Part shown: piece by piece, positions 55,526-64,000 of the stretch
How positions within the stretch are numbered: the stretch's first letter is position 1
Layout of the letters: each line of letters begins with the position of its first letter
Assembly: GCA_031216915.1 (NCBI GenBank)
Contig: CM062289.1
Coordinates: 249,359,113 to 249,423,112 of the forward strand
From: Pictodentalium vernedei
Lineage: Eukaryota > Mollusca > Scaphopoda > Dentaliida > Dentaliidae
Reading direction: 5' to 3'
DNA length: 64,000 nt
The notes under the pieces: generated by a model
Database searches by the model: none
Seen by the model: only the letters and a program-made list of their open reading frames with translations
What the model was told of the DNA's origin: nothing
Position numbers and translations under genes: made by a program

Positions 55526-57300
55526 GTGTATTTAGGTTTGCATACACTGTTTTTGCATGCTCTTCAACATACAAGCAAAATCTGACAGTCGATATTTTTT
55601 AACACTGAGCGGCTTTTTATCCCTTTAATACGGATGGGCAAGGCCATCATGGAATTTCCAACAGAAATTAGCGTTGCATTACTCGTCGCTGATTTCTGTC
55701 AGAAGTCTAAGGGTCGAACCCAACCATCAGACGCATAAAATTCAAACTACCGATTTTCTTTTTCGGCTTGAAAACAGATTATGATCCCAGTGAAACGAGT
55801 TGTTTTGGACACCAACGATTGAAAGAAAAATAAATGCATGACGATTTATGTAAATATCGCTGTCAAGTTACATCAAGTTAACCAATAATTTAAGGAGGGG
55901 GATGAGAGGTGGGGAGGTGGAGAGGTGGGGAGGGGAAAGGGATGGAGAGAGGAAGGTAACATAAACCTCATCAGAGAGAATTATGGTGGGCGGTAACTCT
56001 CGACTTAAATGCAGTCAGTTAAAATTTGTGGTTTCCCTGTATTGCTGTCGTACTGTGAATTTTCAGGGAGGAATGCACAGACTCTTTACTCTTACGACGT
56101 GACCGAAGTTTCCCTCGAATGATTTGTCTTATACGACATTTAAAGTCGTGAAAAATATACTTTTTGTCATTATTTCGGCCGCACCTGGGAATTAATAGGA
56201 TATGGAACCACAAATGTGTAGCATTTCTAATATAGAGGTGCGTTAGTCTGAAACACAACATTGTGTATTTTATTCCAACCATGCCACTATGTCACGTGGC
56301 CACTATTGAAAAATGACAGTCCGAAAGTTTGAAATGCTTTCTAAGCTTCTGCGAGTTTGGCAGCTTTGTTTTCGTCGCCCTCTCCCACCGTCCGTCAAAT
56401 CTGCCTCCATTTACTTCAGTTTATCCTGGGTATATGCGATGGATTTATGTATCGGGCATGTACTGAACCAACTGGTTTTGATACGGACAGATGAAAACAT
56501 AACGATGGCCCATTCCGCGCTCACAAGGAAAAAAAATACACATAAAATCAAAAAATGAGAAAATGTCTTGGTTAAAAACGAAACTTTACCTTGAATATAT
56601 TTAGAATTGGTCCGCGAAGTCACTCGCTTTCCTTCGTTGTTTGGTCAGGTTGGCGAGAGGGTGGAAATAAATGGAGCCTGACTGAGTGTGGTAAGGGAAA
56701 CATAAAATCGGCATTACTCTGATAAATCCCATAAAGCGGTCTTGATTAAAAGAATGTTGACCGGTAGAGTCCAATGAAGCCCCCGAAGGTATTGACACAA
56801 ACTCTTGTCAGTTTGATGTTAACGGAACGATATTGTTTGCTTTTGAATACAGAAAGCATAGTTATGACAGACGACAACCACTTCAACGTGACGTTCATTC
56901 AAACCACTCAACAGTCTGTCCCAGTTACAATTGTTTTATGCAGAAAAAAGGTTCTGTTTGCTTTCCATGTTAGAGAAAGCTATATTACTTTCTGTAACAC
57001 TTGGCGAAGTAAACAAACCTAAAGGATATTATATCCATCATCACAGATGAGTGAACAAGCGACGATTGCTCACCCGATGATAGTCATGTCTTTCCCTGGA
57101 ATATTGTCTCTCTGGGCTTCGTTGATTTTTCTCAGCGAACAGCCTCTTCAACCAATCAATACACTACACCATGAGAGACCATGTGACACCCAATAGGTAC
57201 GGCATCAAATCTGCAGTCAAATCTGTTTCAATCGCTACGTACCGGTGTACAGGAGATTTAAACATCCGGAAAAACTCACATTTATTACAGAGCAGTTGCG
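55526..57300. other. No gene recognised; possible MITE scrap and purine-rich tract
   Basis: A degraded MITE-like piece (GATTATGATCCCAGTGAAACG, about 55785-55870) and a GGTGGGGAGG-rich tract (55895-55945) occur. An open frame at 56774-57022 (ATG to TAA, 82 codons) lies outside repeats but shows no domain I recognise; its coding status is doubtful. Confidence 0.4.
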
Positions 57301-57512
57301 GAAGTAATAAGAACGAAAAAATAATATCCTAAAGAGGATTCAGGTGGTACTTTTACACCACTACCAGTGTGTCAATGTTGTTGCGTTCGGAATCAATGTT
57401 GAGGAACAGTTTTTTATCAACTCTACAATTCCCCCCCCCGCCCCCGCCCCCCCCAAAAAAACACCAAAACAAACAAAAACAGATAGACACACACACTCGT
57501 ATGTTACCGTGA

Positions 57513-57540
57513 TGATGATGATGATGACGATGATGATGAC
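57513..57540 (+). repeat. (GAT)n / (ATG)n microsatellite
   Basis: About nine GATG-type triplets with two GAC variants, next to a C-rich/A-rich low-complexity stretch at 57425-57480. Confidence 0.85.
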
Positions 57541-57782
57541 GCACACACCAATGTTAAAGTTGTCGCTGTTTGTGCTGTTGGTGCTAAAAATGATGCCTAT
57601 AAAATTCTCTCGAAATTAGACACATTTTTTGATTACCTGTAACTGGAGGATGGGCAGCACATTTATCGATTACATATAGCTGGAAGACGGATACTTGCAG
57701 AGCTCATACGCGGGTGCCTCCAGACAAAAAAAAATCCACAGAAAACCTCCACAATCGTTGTCCGTGTTTTGCTATGAATGTA

Positions 57783-59230
57783 TACTATTCATAAAAAGTA
57801 GGGGATATCCAAACTGATGTTGATATTTTCGGAAAATGGTATTGGATATGCGTGATTGGACACATCAGTTTGTTACCAAGTTTAGTGTGGATCATGAATG
57901 TCACCGGCCCACGAAAACTTCGTGCAGGTTTTTCGCACGAGCGCCGCGTTAATGCCTGGGGTACGTTTTCAAATGTTTATTTGTACTGGACGGGCTTCTT
58001 CGGTGGTCTCATCGTTCTTTTCTTCGTATAACACGTTCATCAATAGTTTCTTGTCGAAACGTAACTTTTGAGGTGTGCGAAGACTGACACGTGACGAACG
58101 TTTACGTGCCGATAGCATGTTGGAAGCTGGCAACAGACAGACTGCAGTGGTGCAGATTCTCAACGTTACTCAATCGGTGATTACCAGGTTGTGGTCACGC
58201 TACCGCCAGACAGGCAATGTTGATGACAGACGTCTGTCAGGTCGTCCAAGGGCGACAACTGCTAACCAGGATCGTTTCCGAACCACAGCATTATGTAATC
58301 GCCATCAAAGTGACTGAGAAATTGGACAGCAGCTACACCGAGCGACAGATGTGCGAGCCAGTCGTCAGACTATCCGAAATCGCCTACACCGCTGGAATTT
58401 GTAGGCTCGACCACCTCGAATAATTCCACGTTTGACTGAACGTTACATCGCAAAAAAGGCGTGATTGGTGTGGAGCACGACTTCCACGACAGGCGAAACA
58501 GAGTGTGGCGGCGGCGGAACGAACGATACCGTGACGTAACCGTTAGGCAGCAATGTCGTTTTAGTGGTGGATCGGATATGGTGTGGGGAGGCATAACCAT
58601 GACGAGCAGAACAGCATTACATGTCATCCAAAGGCGTGTCACAGGGAAGTACTACCGTGACAACATGTTAGCAGCTCATGTGATGCCATTTGCGCGGCGT
58701 CACGGCCGTCGATTCATTTTTCAAAATGCTAATGCAAGAGCACACAGGACCCGTGTCGCTACAATGTTCCTCCATGAACAGAACATCACGACCTGCCTTG
58801 GTCAACACAAAGTTCAGACATTTCACTAATCGAACACGTCTGGGATATGCTTGGCAGGCGCGTACGACAACGCCAAGAGCCCCCTACCAATGCCCAGGAT
58901 CTTGCCGCCGCACTGCAGGAAAAATGGAATAAAATCAATCAAGCTGATACTGGACGTTTGGTAAGGAGTATGCCACGTCGATCCGCGCTTGTCTCGCGAA
59001 CAAAGGAGGATTTACAAGGTATTGAGGTCTTGGACTGAATGTGGTATTTTCTCTGACTGACCGTCCATGTCTTCTATAGCTCGCTGCGTGGAAGGTGTGC
59101 TTGTCAGACACCCAACTATCGCTGAAATCATTCACCAGATGTCACAGTACAATGCCTCAGCTGTCTTTGTGATGAAAACTTAAATATAATATCTCACTTT
59201 TATCAAATATCCCCTACTTTTTTAATAGTA
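57783..59230 (+). mobile_element. Second Tc1/mariner-type transposon
   Basis: Left end TACTATTCATAAAAAGTAGG, right end the inverse of TACTATTAAAAAAGTAGGGG; TA at 57781-57782 and 59231-59232. The inverted ends continue through GGGGATAT. It encloses a broken transposase of another lineage than that at 16.2 kb. Confidence 0.85.
58075..59038 (+). pseudogene. Tc1/mariner-superfamily transposase, broken
   Basis: RDERLRADSMLEAGNRQTAV then LNVTQSVITRLWSRYRQTG form the N-terminal helix-turn-helix, followed by RLSGRPRATT (GRPR motif). After a stop at 58315 the frame shifts repeatedly. In the core, FHDRRNRVWRRRNERYRDV and SDMVWGGI are clear, but the segment that should hold the first catalytic Asp is missing before VEHDFHD. 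The second catalytic Asp is replaced: FQNANARAHRT where relatives have Q-D-N-A. The third acidic position survives as Glu in IEHVWDMLGRRVRQR. At least two of three catalytic residues are lost, so it is dead beyond the frameshifts. Length and domain order fit Tc1-like enzymes of about 340 residues. Confidence 0.87.
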
Positions 59231-59439
59231 TATTATATATACATGGAGGCGCTCGGATGGAGAAGGGCTCTCGTCTTTTATCCTTTACTCGTCTAAGACT
59301 TCACAATTTAAATACTCAACTGTTGATTGACTTCGTAATTACCATATATAGCGTGTCCGTTTGCATGGTGTCAAGTATGTACACAGACAGAATATGTACA
59401 TGGAGTCAAGTATGTACATAGACTCGTTGGGATGACGAC

Positions 59440-59482
59440 ATAGACGTATTTCGCGATAGCCGTAGGCTCTCGCGAAATAAGA
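59440..59482. repeat. Small hairpin
   Basis: TATTTCGCGATAGCC and GGCTCTCGCGAAATA form a stem around GTA. No other terminator or RNA features are evident. Confidence 0.5.
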
Positions 59483-60029
59483 GTACGCCATTCCAATTCG
59501 ATATGTAAAACACCCACCGATTCAAACACACACCGCGCTCTGTCTATGTTTATACCAAATAACTGTTTGGTGGCTATCACTGAGAGTAAAAATATATTAA
59601 GGAGAAATTTGGGGGGATTTGCAAAACAGCTGGGAGAAACTTTCTTAAAAGAAGTTTGAAGCATGTCAGAAAGTCAGAAGATGTTCTGAAATAAAGTTGA
59701 CCAATTTAGTTATAATATAGTTTTTTGAAATATTATTTCATTTTTGATTAACTTATTTTCTTCTGAACCGACTTTATTTTGTTTTGGACGTTTTCATTTT
59801 CACACTACGCGACAGACGATCGATAACTGAAAAACAAACTTTGGAAACTTTTCGAAGCGTAACTAATGACTCGACGGGAAAGGAACTCGTATAAGCGGTG
59901 TTGGGAAAAAAATTGTGGCTTGTACATCACAGGCTGAATACAGAAACATTTATGCCATAGCTGCGATTCCGTTACATACAAGGGTTTAAAGTATAATGGA
60001 TGTATAATAAATGCTTATCACCCAATCCC

Positions 60030-60381
60030 AGGGAGCGCGGTGGTTCAGTGGTTAGAGCATTGATGTTCAAACCGACAGGTTCACGGTTCGATCCTGACCA
60101 GCGGTATCTATGTTGTGTCCTGGGGAAAGGCACGGAATCCCGATTGCCCACGTGGGACACGATGGCGCTGTGTACAAAGGCGTGCTGCATGTTCATGATA
60201 CACTTGTCTTCAATCAATGCTAACCCTGCTTGTGCGTCGTTAGTACGCTTGGGAGTCTACAGGTGCTCGCCGCTGCTCGATTGTTCTCCGGGTACTGCGG
60301 CTTCCTCCACCCCTAAAACTGTCCGACACGAGGTGACTGCGGTTGTCGAAAGTGTCGTTAATACCCAATAAATAAATAAAT
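60030..60381 (+). mobile_element. tRNA-headed SINE, 11 bp target duplication, second head type
   Basis: Starts AGGGAGCGCGGTGGTTCAGT, box A GTGGTTCAGTGGTTAGAGC, box B GGTTCGATCC, core GTTGTGTCCTGGGGAAAGGC, tail ACCCAATAAATAAATAAA. CACCCAATCCC (60019-60029) and CGCCCAATCCC (60382-60392) flank it. The head differs from that at 39768. Confidence 0.92.
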
Positions 60382-60794
60382 CGCCCAATCCCTGTCCTTC
60401 TCTATTCGATATTTACCGACGATTGGTTCCAATAGCCACAGAGAAAATGGAGTGGTAAAGTTACTTCAAAAGTAAAAGGACATAGGACAACACGACAATA
60501 TTCTTGTGCACTGAAACGAACCCGCTCATAGGGTGGGTGAGGGTGTATTTTGACCGAGTGTCAAACAGGATGTAAGTTTCAAAGTCCAGAGACACTCCCC
60601 AATGACGCAAAAATGACACAGATAGCAAATTAAAATCTCTATACGTACTAGAAAAAATTTCTGAACAACTGTTAATAATTACAGGAAGGAAAATACAACC
60701 CGGAAGATATCAGGCTTCTGATAGTTGAAGATTAAAATACAAAAATTATATCACGTATTATAAATGTACACGAATATAATCACTTCAGTTTTCT

Positions 60795-61000
60795 CGAAAT
60801 TGGAGGGGGGGGGGGGTGGAGGTACGAATAGCTCTCCAACAGACCCACCTGTCAGAAAATTGCGTCGGAGAATAAGGTGTGTTGATAATAAACCAAGGCT
60901 TAACAGCATTTGGTGGAATCTCTTCTTGAGAGCTTCCCATGGACAGATGTCAATGCTGGGAATATCAACAAAGAATAAATACACCACACTTCCTCGTTGC
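60795..61000 (-). repeat. Inverted low-copy repeat R, copy 1, with an open frame
   Basis: On the minus strand it aligns with 62090-62280. The frame includes ICPWEALKKRFHQMLLSLG and LLSTHLILRRNF, ending at ACAG/GTGGGT, a possible splice donor. The frame is open upstream to a TAG next to the end of homology. The function is unrecognised. Confidence 0.45.
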
Positions 61001-61039
61001 TACCCTACAATGTAGTTTAAACTATATTTCTGTACGGCA

Positions 61040-61385
61040 CGAGAGGGGTGCATAGTGTCTCATTGGTTAGAACACTGGAATTTAAACCGAAAGATCGAAA
61101 GTTCAACCCTGACTGCATGGGTCCATCTTCACTGTGTCCTTGGGCAAAACACTTAATCCCGATTGCCCGTGTGGAGGAGCGGTGGCGCTGTGTAGAGAGG
61201 GGTACTGCACGTCGATGCTGCACTTGCCTTCAACAGCTGCTCTGCCCGTGCAGAGGTAGTACGTTGTAGGGTGTGACAGTTGCTCGTCGCTGCCCAGTAG
61301 TTCTCCGGCTTCCCCACCCGTAAAAGTGTCCTACACGATCTGACCCTGGCTGCTAAAAGTGTCATTAAACCCAAATAAACAACAA
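61040..61385 (+). mobile_element. tRNA-headed SINE, degraded
   Basis: TGTCTCATTGGTTAGAACAC, AAGTTCAACCCTGAC, core CTGTGTCCTTGGGCAAAACA, body ACTGCACGTCGATGCTGCAC, end CATTAAACCCAAATAAACAA. The CTCCGGGTACTCC block has a deletion. Confidence 0.82.
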
Positions 61386-61451
61386 ACAAACTGGCATCGA
61401 AGGAAAAAAAATTTTCAGTTTGTAAAAATATCACATAATGCAATTCAGAAT

Positions 61452-61586
61452 TTAACCCTTTACCCAACGTAAAGGCCAAAACCGGCCAGCGCTATTCACA
61501 AAAATCATCAATTAATGTTCATTATGTTTTTCATTTTTTGTCTCAAAAACATAGGTTATGACCCTTCTTTGGAACGAGCTCGTCGA
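61452..61586. mobile_element. Half of a piggyBac-type MITE, broken at the palindrome centre
   Basis: TTAACCCTTTACCCAACG to TTTGGAACGAGCTCGTCG; the other arm is absent and replaced by unrelated sequence. This mirrors the half copy at 34158-34288. Confidence 0.82.
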
Positions 61587-62089
61587 AGCGGCACTGGATA
61601 AATAATCAATAAACCAGATACACTCATTCCATCTCAGTTCAAATCGTAAATCGGTTTGTAATTTAAACAACACTTCATCCGTAACACCGTCTGCTGCACG
61701 TGTGAAAAATCCAGAAAAAAAGAAGCGGCCTGCTAGTCACTCCGTTGATGAAGCAATTACGAAACCGGCGACATCATTTAAAATATTTCGCGTTTTTTTT
61801 CGTCAGACGGTAACATTTGCTGCTGGAGCCGTAAACATAAAAAATATGCCAGCTCTCATCCAATCAGAGGGCGAGGATTTTACTCTAATTGGAGCATAAT
61901 TATATCTGGAAAATAATATTTCCCAGATGCTACCACAGAGCTCCATTTGATACTCATTTTTCCATTTTTTTTTATCCGCCGGGCTGAACCATGGTCGCCC
62001 CGACAGATCCTGTCATCGTCAATCACAACTCCCCTATAAAACTCTTGGCTAGGCGCCTGCGTGCCGTGCAACACCCCGAGGGAAATATG
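61587..62089. other. No gene recognised
   Basis: A 65-codon frame at 61702-61899 is lysine-rich at its start and shows no domain I recognise. No repeats seen. Confidence 0.4.
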
Positions 62090-62280
62090 TTGCAGGATAA
62101 ACACAAGAAAAGGTGAATATTTGTTGATAATTCCAAGCTTTTACATCATTCCATGGAAAACTCTCGAGGAGAGCTTCAAAGAAATTCTGTTAAGTCTTGG
62201 AAATTTATCAGCACATTTTCTCCGACGGCAGTTATCCGATAGGTGGGTTTAGTAGAGGGCGAGTTGCACCTGAGCAATCC
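62090..62280 (+). repeat. Inverted low-copy repeat R, copy 2, with an open frame
   Basis: TTGCAG precedes a frame with NTRKGEYLLIIPSFYIIPWK, TLEESFKEILLSLGNLSAHF and LRRQLSD, ending at GATAG/GTGGGT. It matches copy 1 at the protein level (PWxxLxxxFxxxLLSLGxLSxHxxLRR). Homology continues past the donor-like site, so it may simply be a repeat. Confidence 0.45.
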
Positions 62281-62441
62281 CACGCCCCAACTTTAAGCCT
62301 ACTATTATTGTCGCTATTTTGTGGACTATCGTAACATTAACCTCGTACACTATGGTGTTCACATGATGCAACACGTGGAAATTTAACCAATTCATCCTTG
62401 TTTAGCAGAACCCGCAAAGCCCTGTCAAACAAGATTGAATT

Positions 62442-62521
62442 GGTTATTTACTAAACCTGTGATCGTTAACTGTTGCCTTGAACAAGGCAACTTTTAACCA
62501 TCACAAGTTTAGCAAATAAGC
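62442..62521. repeat. Hairpin, ~36 bp arms
   Basis: GGTTATTTACTAAACCTGTG ... TTGCCTT pairs with AAGGCAA ... CACAAGTTTAGCAAATAA around GAAC. Confidence 0.7.
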
Positions 62522-62577
62522 CTGTCGTGTCTCACGGTGTAGCTTTTGGGCTATGGGCAAAGTCTTATTGGAACATA

Positions 62578-62724
62578 TACGTTATTGTGATGAGTTGGCG
62601 TAACATGGTCTGAGGTTTGCAGCTCGGAGCGTATGTTCAACATTGACACTTCGCATCTCGGTTAAACATAAGCTCCGAGGCGCAAACCTCACACCATGTT
62701 ACCGTCAGTTCATTACAATAACTT
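62578..62724. repeat. Fold-back sequence, ~57 bp arms with 33 bp spacer
   Basis: GTTATTGTGATGAGTTGGCG ... GAGGTTTGCAGCTCGGAGC and the inverse GCTCCGAGGCGCAAACCTC ... TTCATTACAATAAC. Adjacent to the hairpin at 62442; both are unclassified. Confidence 0.7.
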
Positions 62725-63000
62725 ATAATATTATACCTACTCTATTCTGCGATAGGGCCTGAACACCAGGACCATGCAACTAGTTTCTATGAAACGCCAA
62801 GGCACTTTGATACTGTTTTACAGCCGATGCTATGGCCAAGACACAGAAAGTATGATGTGTCGGGATAAGTAAGGTCGCCCCATTTTATGAAGGTTTTCAA
62901 TTCACAAATATGAGATAGTCACTCAAGTGAAACTCCAATTTTGTAAGAAGGTGCGCTCGCACGTGGCGCAACTCCCCAGGCTATTCACCTGGCACGAGAA

Positions 63001-63318
63001 GGGGGCGCGGTGGCTCATTAGTTAGAACATTGAGCGTTTAACTGAAAGGACAAGGTTCGATCCTGACTCGCACCATCTGCACTGTATTCTTGGACAAGAC
63101 ACTTATTCCCGTTTACCCACTCAGTACTGCGTACTACACGTCTATGGTGCCACAGCTAACTTGGTTGCGCCGTGTTAGTAAGTTTCAGAGTCTGACGGTT
63201 GGTCGCCGCTGCTTGGTCGTTCTCACCGGGTACTCCGGCTTCCCCCACTCGTAAAAATGTTCGACTCGATGTGACCCTGGTTATTGAAGGTATCGTTAAA
63301 CCACAATAATGAAACAAA
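63001..63318 (+). mobile_element. tRNA-headed SINE
   Basis: GGGGGCGCGGTGGCTCATTA, box B AGGTTCGATCC, core CTGTATTCTTGGACAAGACA, ACCGGGTACTCCGGCTTCC, TGTGACCCTGGTTATTGAAG, end CCACAATAATGAAAC. Second head type, with a decayed core. Confidence 0.88.
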
Positions 63319-63600
63319 CAACCTGAGAAATTTCCGAAATACTTTGCCAAATTATTACAAATAGGTACCCAGTATAGCTCCGTATAGCAATCTTTATGCA
63401 AATTTCTTCATATTGCTTTCCGGGGGATCGTTAGAACTTAGCCTGCCCACCAATGAACGACACACTCAGCCAAGTCCAATGGTTTTCAAATGATCGTGAA
63501 ATGCCTACCGTATCCTGTTTTGGTAACTCTGTCGGAAGCGTTCAACTTGCCGATCCCTTATGTTCACCATCCTGTCTTTGATTCTGGATCACTGACACAT

Positions 63601-63621
63601 CCCCCCCCCCCCCCCCCCCCC
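63601..63621 (+). repeat. Poly(C) tract (~20 bp)
   Basis: A run of about 20 C. The remaining bases to the window end are AT-rich with no assignable feature. Confidence 0.9.
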
Positions 63622-64000
63622 ACCAGAATAGGAATTTGGGCAAATCCTAGCAATAGTATGGGAGACATGTTGTCACAGTATAACATAATTTTTCAACATG
63701 TGGGTAAAGTCACGTGTTTGCGTGATAATTTCAGAGAAAAGGTTATCTTTGCCACATCAGTGATACAATACCTTCTGAATGAGGGAAAATTCCTGTTTTC
63801 AGAACTGTTATTGAAATAATTTGTGATATCTGTAAAATTGGCATGGCCTACTTTACGCTATTACGTTAGTTTTTTTTTTAAAAAGGGTTTGAAACAGAAA
63901 ATAAAAAATCAAAGCAAAATTATTGTAAATAAAATGTCGGAGCAAAATTTTTGTTTTTTGGGATTGAATTTTATTTTATGTATCAGAATTTAATCGTTAA

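Noticed and set aside
57344-57619. Frame with a run of methionines and histidine-rich reverse frame
   Set aside because: Produced by the GAT/ATG microsatellite and a C-rich tract.

Overview
This 64 kb window looks like gene-poor, repeat-dense nuclear DNA of a metazoan, most likely a marine invertebrate (a lophotrochozoan such as a mollusc, or an invertebrate deuterostome). The grounds are AT-rich sequence full of TA- and TTAA-flanked DNA transposons, tRNA- and 5S rRNA-derived SINEs ending in AATAAATAAA tails, Helitron/Helentron-like elements with internal ~110-345 bp tandem repeats, and decayed Tc1-type transposases and a LINE reverse-transcriptase scrap. The species assignment is inference. 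I found no credible host protein-coding gene, no functional tRNA or rRNA gene and no CRISPR array. Nearly all open frames lie inside repeats.

Layout. 1-8.5 kb: end of a tandem-repeat transposon, a SINE split by a TTAA element, a low-copy repeat (E1) ending in a promoter-like NRF-1/CRE/CCAAT/E-box cluster, a palindromic piggyBac-type MITE, two 5S-headed SINEs and a second tandem-repeat transposon. 9-14 kb: another MITE subfamily, a LINE reverse-transcriptase remnant, and E2, an inverted relative of E1 with two more promoter-like clusters. 10.5-38.7 kb: two direct copies of a segmental duplication (about 10.5-26.97 kb and 26.97-38.75 kb). Each holds a tandem dimer (units A-B and C'-C) followed by unit D/D'; each copy later took its own insertions (Tc1, SINEs, MITEs, Helentron-like elements). 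39-53 kb: a dense field of piggyBac-type MITEs, three interrupted by other elements, plus fold-back elements. 53-64 kb: a large inverted duplication beginning in a SINE, a second dead Tc1-type element, more SINEs, hairpins and a pair of inverted low-copy repeats with an open frame.

The elements form a readable stratigraphy. Direct comparison of filled and empty sites inside the window fixes the target sites of several families: TA for Tc1, TTAA for the piggyBac-type families, and 8-15 bp target duplications for SINEs. The most interesting points are one SINE body carrying either a 5S rRNA head or a tRNA head, at least three TTAA-specific non-autonomous families side by side, Helentron-like elements inserted twice into the same T-rich spot of the same MITE, and dispersed repeats carrying promoter-like transcription factor site clusters.
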